Below the pieces are notes generated by a model. The model worked only from the letters and a program-made list of their open reading frames with translations, made no database searches and was not told the origin of the DNA. A DNA stretch of 50,768 bases from DASUHT01 sp038230835 (lineage in GTDB: Bacteria; Actinomycetota; Thermoleophilia; Gaiellales; JAICJC01), in the NCBI GenBank assembly GCA_038230835.1, contig JBBRMM010000023.1:1-50768 (forward strand), given 5' to 3'. Positions within the stretch are counted from its first letter, which is position 1. Every line of letters begins with the position of its first letter. Below are positions 9,018 through 16,230 of the stretch, in pieces. The position numbers were made by a program, and so were the translations under genes.

Positions 9018-9134
9018 ATGATCGACCGCGAAACCGCCAACCGCAACCTGCGCCTGGCCCTCGCCCTGGGCCTCTTCGCGCTCCTGCTGTTCGCAGGCAC
9101 GTTCCTGATCGGCGAGATCGTGATCCACTCGTGA
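9018..9134 (+). CDS. 38-aa single-helix membrane protein, probable oxidase accessory
   Basis: ATG to TGA gives a 38-residue peptide: a short charged N-terminus (MIDRETANRNLR) followed by one long hydrophobic helix rich in Leu, Ala and Phe. TAGAAT ends 8 nt before the ATG. The stop overlaps the next gene's start as GTGA, so the two are translationally coupled. Position after ctaC-ctaD-ctaA suggests a small structural subunit or assembly factor of the oxidase, but no family was recognised with certainty. Confidence 0.6.
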   Translation: MIDRETANRNLRLALALGLFALLLFAGTFLIGEIVIHS

Positions 9135-9349
9135 GCGACGGCCACGACGGGCACGATTTCCACCTTGCGGCGCCGTCCGGCACCCCGATCATGGCGGGGC
9201 TGGGCATCGCGGTGCTGCTGTTCGGGTTCGTCCCGGACTCCCGCCTGTGGCGGTTCACACTGGTCTCGGTCGGGACGATGATCCTGCTCGGCTCGCTGTG
9301 GCGGTGGGTGGCAGACGCGATCGAGGAGTACCGCAACCTCCCCGAGTAA
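9131..9349 (+). CDS. 72-aa two-helix membrane protein, possible oxidase subunit IV-like
   Basis: The 72-residue protein has a His-rich N-terminus (SDGHDGHDFHLAAPSGTPI), two membrane helices separated by a short turn (about 23-38 and 44-60) and a charged tail (ADAIEEYRNLPE). This layout resembles small subunit IV-type partners of bacterial aa3/caa3 oxidases. It starts at GTG within a GTGA overlap with the 38-residue gene, which places it in the ctaC-ctaD-ctaA operon. The assignment rests on topology and context rather than on a recognised motif. Confidence 0.6.
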   Translation: MSDGHDGHDFHLAAPSGTPIMAGLGIAVLLFGFVPDSRLWRFTLVSVGTMILLGSLWRWVADAIEEYRNLPE

Positions 9350-9373
9350 CCCCATGGACGAGGGCCGGCCGAG

Positions 9374-9984
9374 ATGGCGAGCGCATCCGCGATAACGCCC
9401 GACGTTCTGCTCGCTGCCATCGTCGAGGGGGCTTCACCCAACCTGACGGCGGTGAAGCTGGGGAGTCCACCTGAAGGCATGGGAACCAGCGCTCGCGAGC
9501 GGTTGTGGCTCGACATCACCGTGCCGCCGCTCGACGGAGCAGACTGGGTGCTCCCCGAGTGGCAGGGACGGATGATCGCCGGCCCTACAACGCCGCCGCA
9601 GCGGCGGACGGATTGCCGCTCATCGTGGGCATCTCGACGTATCACGCGTCAGGTGACCGACCGGACGCCCGGTCGTTCGAAAACGCCGACCCGCCGATTC
9701 CGCAGCCATGGCCCGACGCGGCGACGGTGTCAGCGGCGATTTCGCTGAATTTCCCCACGTTCGGCATGCAGGTGGACAGGATCGAGTGCCTGACCCTGCG
9801 CCAGGGGAGCGTTCCGATGGTGTACGCATCGAGCGACGATCCCACCGCTCTCAGCAAGACCGCCCGGGCGGGGGTCTTCGGTACCGACGACCTCGCGGGA
9901 TATTTCATCCACCTCAGCGACGCGCACGGTACCCCGGTCAACGTGATCGGCAACTGCGCGATCGTCCGCGGCGGTGTCGCGTAG
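9374..9984 (+). pseudogene. Frameshifted hypothetical gene (about 203 codons if repaired)
   Basis: Two consecutive open frames together make one plausible soluble protein. The first runs from the ATG at 9374 (MASASAITPDVLL) to about 9585 in frame 2. The second continues in frame 1 as YNAAAAADGLPLIVGIST to the stop at 9984. Restoring one C in the run at 9583-9585 (reading IAGPYN) gives a continuous 203-residue product. The shift is in a short C run, so it may be a sequencing error instead of a true mutation. No family is recognised. The protein has no membrane segments and sits alone between the two oxidase loci. Confidence 0.5.
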
Positions 9985-10027
9985 AACTCGGACGCCGCCC
10001 TGGAACGCTCGCCGATGACGATACCCG

Positions 10028-10043
10028 GCGCGGTTGGCCGCGC
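10028..10043. terminator. Small hairpin between convergent genes
   Basis: GCGCGG, loop TTGG, CCGCGC forms a perfect 6-bp stem in the 71-bp gap between the frameshifted plus-strand gene and the end of ctaE. There is no T tract on either side, so a termination role is only suggested by position. Confidence 0.3.
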
Positions 10044-10055
10044 TCAAGATTCCAA

Positions 10056-10676
10056 CTACAAGAGGTAGACGACGGTGTAGAGCAGGATCCACACCACGTC
10101 GACGAAGTGCCAGTACAGGCCGGTCACCTCGAGGCCGAGGTGCTGACCCGACGAGTAATGCCCCCGGGTGGCGCGCACGAAGGCGATCAGCAGCAGCGTC
10201 GCCCCGACGAAGACGTGGAAGCCGTGGAGCCCGGTCAGCGAGAAGAAGCCCGATCCGAACGCGTTCGTGGACGGGCTGAAGTTCAGGTTCACGTACTCGT
10301 GGATCTGCAGCGCCAGGAACGTGACGCCCATGATCAGCGTCAAGAACAGGCCGACCACCAGGCCGAAGCGCCGGTTGCGCTTGATCGAGATCAGCGCCCA
10401 GTGCATCGTGAACGACGAGCTGATCAGGATCGCGGTGTTGATGCCGGTGGCTTTCTTGGGCACGTCGAGGCCGGTCGGGGGCCAGGGGTGATGGGTGAAG
10501 CGAAGGTAGAAGAAGATCGTGAAGAACGAGCCGAACAGCATCACCTCGGACCCCAGGAACATGACCATGCCCAGGAACACCGGCGAGCGCAGCAGGCTGT
10601 CGTGGTACGCCGATACCTCGTGGCTGTCGGCGGCGCCGTTGCCGGGGCCGTCGACGGTCGCGGCGTGGGCGCTCAC
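10056..10676 (-). CDS. ctaE: Cytochrome c oxidase subunit III
   Basis: The 206-residue protein has five membrane helices. It carries family signatures in FLGSEVMLFGSFF near residue 40, GFFSLTGLHGFHVFVGATLL near residue 145 and GLYWHFVDVVWILLYTVVYL at the C-terminus. It stabilises subunit I and the D-channel proton supply. The start is GTG at 10676, overlapping the stop of the ctaD-Usp fusion gene by four bases, so the operon order is ctaC-ctaD-ctaE. It is the only subunit III gene in the window and might serve both oxidases. Confidence 0.94.
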   Translation of the reverse strand: MSAHAATVDGPGNGAADSHEVSAYHDSLLRSPVFLGMVMFLGSEVMLFGSFFTIFFYLRFTHHPWPPTGLDVPKKATGINTAILISSSFTMHWALISIKRNRRFGLVVGLFLTLIMGVTFLALQIHEYVNLNFSPSTNAFGSGFFSLTGLHGFHVFVGATLLLIAFVRATRGHYSSGQHLGLEVTGLYWHFVDVVWILLYTVVYLL

Positions 10677-13087
10677 GGACGGCCCGCCTGACCCGCGGGA
10701 AGATCGGCCACGACGTGCTCCACCGGCAGCCCGGTGGCATTCCGCAGACGCTCGACCAGATCGCGCCGAAGCCAGCCGGAGCGCGTCTGCGGAAGGGTCG
10801 AGATGATGATCTCCGTCGGAGGGTCGGCCGACTCGACCACGTCCATCACCGCCGTATACGGGTCGCGCTCCACCACCCGGCCGGTGGCCTCGATTCCCAC
10901 GGCTCGGAGGGATCCCAGCGTCGAGTCGAGCCGGACGCGAGTCTCGCCGGCCACCGCTGACTCGTTCACGACCCAGGCGTCTCCGGGATCGTTCTGCGGG
11001 CAGATCACGGTCACCCGGATCGGCTCGGCGGCGGCGCGCTGGCGCACGGCGTCGATCAGTCGGTCACCGCCCACTGTCTGGTTGGCCACGACCAGGACGT
11101 GCTTCAGCGAACTCATGATCGCCTCCCTCTGGACCAGCGTCGCCGTTGCCAGCACCGCGGGCACAGGCCGCTCTTCCGGCTGCGGCGCGTGCACGGTGAC
11201 GATGCCGTGGCGGGCGCCGGGCACGCCGTAGGCGTAGGGGCTTCCGACCACTCTCGGCGGCTCGTCGAAGTTGAAGATCGGCGGCGGCGAGGTGACCTGC
11301 CACTCGAGCGTCAGCGCCCGCCACGGGTTGGCTGAGGCCGGCTCGCCCTTCCACCACGAATGGGCCATGTTGTAGATGAAGATCAACGTCGAGGCGCCGA
11401 GCACGAACGCCCAGATCGAGATGAACAGGTTGACGTCCGCCCACTTGGCCGGATAGTCGGCGATGCGTCTGCTCATGCCTTCCAGGCCGAGCCAGTGCAT
11501 GGGCATGAACGTGAGGTTGAACGACCAGAAGGTGATCCAGAAGTGGAGCTTGCCGAGCCCCTCGTCGTACATGCGCCCGGTCATCTTGGGGAACCAGTGG
11601 TAGACGCCCGCGTAGATCGTGAACACCGACCCGCCGAACAGCACATAGTGGATGTGGGCGACCACGAAGTAGGTGTCCGACACGTTGATGTCGACCGGCA
11701 GCACGGCGAGGAAGATGCCCGACAGGCCGCCGATGGCGAACGTGAACAGGAACCCGCAGGCGAACAGCATGGGCGTGGTCAGGTGGATCCGGCCACGCCA
11801 CATCGTCGCCAGCCACGAGAACATCTTGATCCCCGTGGGCACCGCGATCAGCATTGTGGTGGCCATCATCGGGATCCGAAGCCACGAGGACATGCCCGAC
11901 ACGAACATGTGGTGCGCCCACACGGTGAAGCCGAGCACGCCGATCGCCACCGTCGACATCGCGATCAGCTTGTAGCCGAAGATCGGCTTGCGGGAATGGA
12001 TCGAGATCACCTCGGAGATGATCCCGAACCCGGGCAGCATCATGATGTAGACGGCCGGATGCGAGTAGAACCAGAAGATGTGCTGGTACACGACGGCGTT
12101 CCCGCCGCCGACGGTGTCGAAGAAGTGGGTGGGGAAGAGGCGGTCGAACAGCACCATGAACTGGGAGCCGGCGATGAACGGCGTGCCCAGCACCACCAAC
12201 GTCGAGGTGGCCAGGTTGGCCCACACCAGCAGCGGCATCCGCCAGAAGGTCATGCCGGGCGCACGCATGGTGACGATGGTGACCAGGAAGTTCACCGCGG
12301 TGGCGATCGACGACGCTCCGGCGAACTGGACGCCCAGGATCCAGAATGCCTGCCCGGGTGGCCCGTGCACCGCCAGCGGCGCGTAGTTCGTCCAGCCGGC
12401 GTCGAAAGCGCCGAAGAAGAACGACGAGATCATGAAGACGCCGCCCACCGGCAGCATCCAGAACGAGAGCGCGTTCAGCCGGGGGAACGCCATGTCCTGT
12501 GCACCCAGCATCAGGGGGATCACGAAGTTGCCGAGGCCGGCGAACACAGGCACCACGAACAGGAAGATCATCAGCGCCGCGTGCACGGAGAAGAGCCCGT
12601 TGTAGGTCGCGGGGTTGAAGTACTGCTCGCCGGGGGTGGCCAGCTCGGCCCGCACACCCTCGGCCAGCGCCCCCCCGACCAGGAAGAAGAAGAACGTGGT
12701 GACGACGTACTGGACGCCGATCACCTTGTGGTCGGTGTTGACCTTGAAGTAGTCCCGCCAGCTGTAGGCGCCGTGGGCGGAGTGATCCTCCTGCACCCAG
12801 TCGGGGCGGCCGATCAGATACCCCCACCAGTAGTCCCAGCAACCGATCCCGACCGTGAACCCGATGCCCGTGAACAGCATCACGAACGTGACCACCACGC
12901 CCTCGTTGTATGCCGGGTAGCCGAACAGCTGGCTGCGCACGAACAGCACCCCGAGATAGGCGATCGTGCCGGCCAGTGTGGTCACCCAGGCGGCGCGCAC
13001 GAAGCTGCCGCGCAGCCACACGCTCTTCTGCGGCCCGCCACCGTGGCCATGCTCGTGAGCCGTCAACTCATGGGCGTGCGCAACCAT
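10673..13087 (-). CDS. ctaD: Cytochrome c oxidase subunit I with N-terminal extension, fused to a UspA-like domain
   Basis: This 804-residue protein has three parts. Residues about 1-110 hold a His-rich start (AHAHELTAHEHGHGGG) and two extra membrane helices. Residues about 110-620 are a full A2-type subunit I with YSHPAVYIMMLPG (Tyr341, His343) at the CuB site. Residues 658-804 (from MSSLKHVLVVANQ) form a soluble UspA-like alpha/beta domain ending in IIISTLPQTRSGWLRRDL. No stop codon separates the parts. The ATG of the last domain has its own GGAGG five bases upstream. The start is ATG at 13087 with GGAGGG 6 nt upstream; GTG at 13090 is possible. The gene is tightly overlapped by ctaC before and ctaE after. 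Confidence 0.92.
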   Translation of the reverse strand: MVAHAHELTAHEHGHGGGPQKSVWLRGSFVRAAWVTTLAGTIAYLGVLFVRSQLFGYPAYNEGVVVTFVMLFTGIGFTVGIGCWDYWWGYLIGRPDWVQEDHSAHGAYSWRDYFKVNTDHKVIGVQYVVTTFFFFLVGGALAEGVRAELATPGEQYFNPATYNGLFSVHAALMIFLFVVPVFAGLGNFVIPLMLGAQDMAFPRLNALSFWMLPVGGVFMISSFFFGAFDAGWTNYAPLAVHGPPGQAFWILGVQFAGASSIATAVNFLVTIVTMRAPGMTFWRMPLLVWANLATSTLVVLGTPFIAGSQFMVLFDRLFPTHFFDTVGGGNAVVYQHIFWFYSHPAVYIMMLPGFGIISEVISIHSRKPIFGYKLIAMSTVAIGVLGFTVWAHHMFVSGMSSWLRIPMMATTMLIAVPTGIKMFSWLATMWRGRIHLTTPMLFACGFLFTFAIGGLSGIFLAVLPVDINVSDTYFVVAHIHYVLFGGSVFTIYAGVYHWFPKMTGRMYDEGLGKLHFWITFWSFNLTFMPMHWLGLEGMSRRIADYPAKWADVNLFISIWAFVLGASTLIFIYNMAHSWWKGEPASANPWRALTLEWQVTSPPPIFNFDEPPRVVGSPYAYGVPGARHGIVTVHAPQPEERPVPAVLATATLVQREAIMSSLKHVLVVANQTVGGDRLIDAVRQRAAAEPIRVTVICPQNDPGDAWVVNESAVAGETRVRLDSTLGSLRAVGIEATGRVVERDPYTAVMDVVESADPPTEIIISTLPQTRSGWLRRDLVERLRNATGLPVEHVVADLPAGQAGRP
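11114..11126 (-). promoter_or_regulatory. Internal Shine-Dalgarno and ATG within the ctaD-Usp fusion
   Basis: On the minus strand GGAGG (11126 to 11122) is followed by five bases and then ATG (11116 to 11114), exactly at the boundary between the oxidase linker and the Usp-like domain. This is textbook spacing and stronger than the site of ctaE downstream. It would allow a separate 147-residue Usp-like protein to be made from the same mRNA. Confidence 0.5.
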
Positions 13088-14109
13088 CACTTCCCTCCCG
13101 TGAGCAGGGTCACCAGTGCGTCGATCTCGGCCGAGCTCAGCGACGTGCCGAACGTCGCCGGCATCAGATGGTCCGGATACGGCGACACGACCACCTTGCT
13201 GGGATCGACGATCGAGTCACGCACGTACTGCGCCTCGGAGGCGCCGGCGCCGTACTTCGTGGCGTCGGCGGCGAGATTGTCCAGATTGGGGCCGACCGTG
13301 CCCGTGGTCGCGGCGGCCGACAGCGTGTGGCAGGAACCGCAGTTCTGGCTGAAGACGGCCTTGGCGTCGACCGGCCCGCTGGAGGCCGGCGGCGCGGCGG
13401 CCGCCTGCTGCTGCGTGATCCATGAGTCGAAGTCCGCCTGGCTGATCACGTTCACGATCGAGCGCATCTGGCTGTGGCCGATCCCGCACAGCTCCAGGCA
13501 GACCACGGTGTAGGTGCCGATCCGGGTCGGATCGGCGACCAGCGTGGTGGTGACCCCCGGCACGGCGTCGGTGCCCTCCCGGAAGGCCGAGATGTAGAAC
13601 TCGTGGATCACGTCGCCGGGCATCGAGGTGACGTGGAATTCGACCTGCCCGCCGACCGGCAGCTCGAGCACGCCGGAGTGCACCTTCTGGGCCGGGTAGT
13701 AGTAGCTCCACGCGAACTGCTGGCCGGTGACCTCCACCACCAGCGGGGGGCTGGTGGACGAGATGCGCTCGTTCTGGGTGAGCACGATCCCCGCGGCGAT
13801 CGCGAAGCCGACCACGATGATGGTGGGGATCGCAGTCCATACGATCTCGAGCATGGTGTTGCCGTGGATCGGCTCGCCGTCGGTCATGTCGCCCGGCGCC
13901 ACCCGGAACTTCCACATCGAGTACACGAGGAAGGTGACCACGATGAAGAAGACGAACGACGACATGATCATCAGCGCCAGGTAGAGCTCGTCCTGGCGCC
14001 GAGCCTGGACCGCCGCCTGCACGGGGAACCAGGACGGCGACTGCCACACGGCCACGGCACCGATGGCGCCGAGCAGCAGCGCGACGAAGGCGACTTTGAA
14101 GGCGGACAC
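13087..14109 (-). CDS. ctaC: Cytochrome c oxidase subunit II with C-terminal cytochrome c (caa3 type)
   Basis: The 340-residue protein has two N-terminal helices, a CuA cupredoxin domain with CLELCGIGHSQM (Cys204, Cys208, His212, Met215), a Pro/Ala linker, and a fused cytochrome c domain with the haem site CGSCH (257-261) and a likely axial Met316 in HLMPATF. Such fusions define caa3 oxidases, which do not need a soluble cytochrome c. I chose GTG at 14109 over the TTG at 14145 because TTGCCC (14145-14140), 17 nt, TAAGAT (14122-14117) forms a good promoter ending 7 nt before this GTG; the TTG would lie in the -35 box. The stop overlaps the next start. Confidence 0.92.
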   Translation of the reverse strand: MSAFKVAFVALLLGAIGAVAVWQSPSWFPVQAAVQARRQDELYLALMIMSSFVFFIVVTFLVYSMWKFRVAPGDMTDGEPIHGNTMLEIVWTAIPTIIVVGFAIAAGIVLTQNERISSTSPPLVVEVTGQQFAWSYYYPAQKVHSGVLELPVGGQVEFHVTSMPGDVIHEFYISAFREGTDAVPGVTTTLVADPTRIGTYTVVCLELCGIGHSQMRSIVNVISQADFDSWITQQQAAAAPPASSGPVDAKAVFSQNCGSCHTLSAAATTGTVGPNLDNLAADATKYGAGASEAQYVRDSIVDPSKVVVSPYPDHLMPATFGTSLSSAEIDALVTLLTGGK

Positions 14110-14116
14110 CGCGGCA

Positions 14117-14145
14117 ATCTTACGGGACCGGCACGACGAGGGCAA
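14117..14145 (-). promoter_or_regulatory. Promoter of the caa3 oxidase operon
   Basis: TTGCCC and TAAGAT are separated by 17 bp on the minus strand, and the -10 hexamer ends 7 nt before the ctaC GTG. This is one of the few promoters here with a recognisable -35 box. It implies a leaderless mRNA. Confidence 0.5.
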
Positions 14146-14191
14146 AGTGAACCGACCGCCGGCGCCGGACTCGGTCTAAAGTGACGCCGGG

Positions 14192-14821
14192 ATGCAGTTC
14201 GTCCTCACTCACATCCCGCACATCCTGCCGGCGCTGGTCGGAGTGGTCTTCATGGGTCGCTTCGGGCTCTACGCGATGCGTCTGCCCCCGTCGCATCTCT
14301 CCGACGAGGAGCTCGAGGTGTGGCACGCCGAGCAGGCCGCGCGTCGCCAGCCTCCGGCGGAGGTCGTCCGCCGGGTGGCCCGCCTGGGCACCGCGGCGCT
14401 GCCGCTGCTGCTGGTCGCGTTCGGTACCGGCCTGGCGATCTACACCGTGGATCTGCGCGGGCACCGGCCGTCCGAAGCGATGCGGATGATCCACGCCGGT
14501 TCGGCACTGGTCGGTCTCGCGCTGGTGGCCGTCAAGCTGGCTGCACTGCCCGAGGGCCGGCTGCGGCAGGGGATGCGGCCGGCCCGCATGCACGCCGAGG
14601 GCAGCTCGCTGGCGATGGCGGTCTCGGGCGGCCTGCTCGTGGTGTCCGGGCTCGCACTGCTGGTCTCGCCGTCGTCCACCAGCAGCACGGCGACCGTGCA
14701 CCTCGTCGTGAGCGTGATCTGGATGCTGCTCTTTCAGTGGCACCTCTACCGCTATCTCAGTCGAGCGGTGCGCTCGGCACTGCGCGAACCGGCGCCCACG
14801 GTGGTCGAGCACACCGCGTAG
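14192..14821 (+). CDS. Integral membrane protein, possibly b-type cytochrome-like
   Basis: The 209-residue protein has four or five membrane helices: about 7-28, 68-88, 97-118, 133-155 and 165-185. His residues occur near helix ends in RMIHAGSALVG and in VHLVVSVIWMLLFQWHLYRYL, a pattern that would suit haem binding as in b561 or DUF4405 proteins, but I cannot assign the family. The gene is divergent from the caa3 operon, so a redox role is plausible but unproven. TAAAGT ends 9 nt before the ATG. The 3' end is 5 bp from the convergent MFS gene. Confidence 0.7.
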   Translation: MQFVLTHIPHILPALVGVVFMGRFGLYAMRLPPSHLSDEELEVWHAEQAARRQPPAEVVRRVARLGTAALPLLLVAFGTGLAIYTVDLRGHRPSEAMRMIHAGSALVGLALVAVKLAALPEGRLRQGMRPARMHAEGSSLAMAVSGGLLVVSGLALLVSPSSTSSTATVHLVVSVIWMLLFQWHLYRYLSRAVRSALREPAPTVVEHTA

Positions 14822-14826
14822 GCTGT

Positions 14827-16044
14827 TCAGAGCGTCTGACGGGACGGCTCGGGCCGAAGCGCGAAGAGCGCGACCAGCGCGACCGCGGCGGTCGCAACCG
14901 CACCGATCTGGAACACCGCGACCGGCGAGATCCGCGTCACCATCGCGCTCGCAAGCAGCGCGCCGGCCGACGCCGCGGCCAGCGCCGACATCCGCCCGGT
15001 GATACCGACGCGTGATTGCTGCTCCGCCGTCGCACGCTCCTGGCGCTCACCGATCAGCATCGTGATGAAGAGGATCGCCGTGCCTTCCAGGACACCGAAG
15101 GCGACCGTCGCCGAGACCACGTCACGGGTCAGGGCGAGCCCGGCCGCTGCGACCGCGTTCGCGACGAGCGCGGCGCGCATCGCTACCGAGGGCCCGAACC
15201 GGCGACGGGCCACCGGAGCACCCAGCCCGCCGACCAGGCCGACCACCCCGCCGACGCCCAGCAGTCGGCCGGTGGCCGGCCCTCCGGAGTGCAGCTCGAT
15301 GCGGGCGTAAACCACGATCAGCGAGTAGAACAGGTTGACCACCAGGTTCCAGGCCATGCCGACCAGCGTCAGACGCCGCAGCACCCGGTCGCGGGCGATC
15401 AGGTGCAAGCCCGACTCACCGGCGACCGGCGGCGCGGCCCGCGGATCGGGGCCGAGATCAGTCGCGATTGTCGAGAACACCGCCGCGGCGACTGCGAACC
15501 CCGCTACCTGCACCCAGAGCGCGTCCACCGCCCCGACGGTGCCGATCAGCAGGCCGCCCAGTGCGGGCCCGACCAGGAAGCCGAGCGACCACACCAGCGA
15601 GAGCGCGGCTTGCCCCTCGACGAAGAGACCGGAGCCGACCAGCCGCGAGATGGCTCCGAACGCCGCGGCATCGACGTACACCCGACCGGCCGTCACGCCC
15701 ATTCCCGCGGCGAAGATGAGTGCGATCGGAAGCCGGCCCGGCGCCCGGCCGAACGCCACAGTGAGCGGCAACACGACTGCGAAAGCCGCCTGGACGACGC
15801 TGCCGGCGATCAACACGCGCCGCCGCGACCGCCGGTCTCCGGTGTGGCCCGCGGGCAGCCCGAGCAGCACGTACGGCACCGTGCCCATCAGGTACGCGGC
15901 GCCGGCGAGGGCTCGCGACCCGCCCGCGTCCAGCACCATCCAGGGCAGCGCCACGAGGGCTAGCCCTCCTCCGATGGCATCCATCGACTGGGCGATCAGA
16001 AAGCGACGACCGTCCCGGGAGCGCAGGAGTGGGTTGCGAATCAC
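14827..16044 (-). CDS. MFS transporter (macrolide/enterobactin-exporter-like)
   Basis: The 405-residue protein has about twelve helices. It begins VIRNPLLRSRDGRRFLIAQS, a usual N-terminus of the MFS_3-type exporters, and has GLPAGHTGDRRSRRRVL as the helix 2-3 loop. The substrate is unknown. GTG at 16044 was preferred because longer in-frame starts at 16116 and 16113 add a poorly conserved Arg-rich stretch. The GTG overlaps, as GTGA, the stop of a 12-codon ORF that has its own TAGACT hexamer. The gene is divergent from an ABC-F gene, so both could be part of an antibiotic-defence pair, which is inference. Confidence 0.82.
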   Translation of the reverse strand: MIRNPLLRSRDGRRFLIAQSMDAIGGGLALVALPWMVLDAGGSRALAGAAYLMGTVPYVLLGLPAGHTGDRRSRRRVLIAGSVVQAAFAVVLPLTVAFGRAPGRLPIALIFAAGMGVTAGRVYVDAAAFGAISRLVGSGLFVEGQAALSLVWSLGFLVGPALGGLLIGTVGAVDALWVQVAGFAVAAAVFSTIATDLGPDPRAAPPVAGESGLHLIARDRVLRRLTLVGMAWNLVVNLFYSLIVVYARIELHSGGPATGRLLGVGGVVGLVGGLGAPVARRRFGPSVAMRAALVANAVAAAGLALTRDVVSATVAFGVLEGTAILFITMLIGERQERATAEQQSRVGITGRMSALAAASAGALLASAMVTRISPVAVFQIGAVATAAVALVALFALRPEPSRQTL

Positions 16045-16079
16045 CCCCGCACCGGCGGGCCGTCGGTCGGGACGCTCAC
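16041..16079 (-). CDS. Possible 12-aa leader ORF before the MFS exporter
   Basis: GTG at 16079 opens a frame encoding MSVPTDGPPVRG and stopping at TGA (16043-16041), which overlaps the MFS start as GTGA. TAGACT ends exactly 6 nt before this GTG, the same spacing as at sufS, dtxR and the kinase gene, so a leaderless mRNA would begin at this codon. It could couple translation to the MFS gene. Alternatively it marks a one-base frameshift in the MFS N-terminus. Confidence 0.35.
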   Translation of the reverse strand: MSVPTDGPPVRG

Positions 16080-16116
16080 GGAGGGAGTCTACGCGGGTTC
16101 GCCGTCCTGCCATCAT

Positions 16117-16230
16117 ATGAACGTGCGCGCCGCTGTCCTTCATGCCACGGGTGAGCCGCCCGACCTCCGCGTCGGCCAGCTGCACGATCCTCTGCGCCTT
16201 GGCAAGGTCGTACTGGACGTCGGCACATGA
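16117..16230 (+). pseudogene. N-terminal fragment of a zinc-type alcohol dehydrogenase/quinone oxidoreductase
   Basis: The 37-residue frame from ATG 16117 reads RAAVLHATGEPPDLRV near its start, the first strand pattern of medium-chain dehydrogenase/quinone oxidoreductases, then loses the family pattern and stops at TGA 16228-16230. The rest of the roughly 320-residue enzyme is missing. The stop overlaps the ATG of the ABC-F gene as ATGA, so the fragment may be translated and may act as an upstream ORF for that gene. It is too short for a working enzyme. Chance resemblance is possible with so few residues. Confidence 0.45.
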
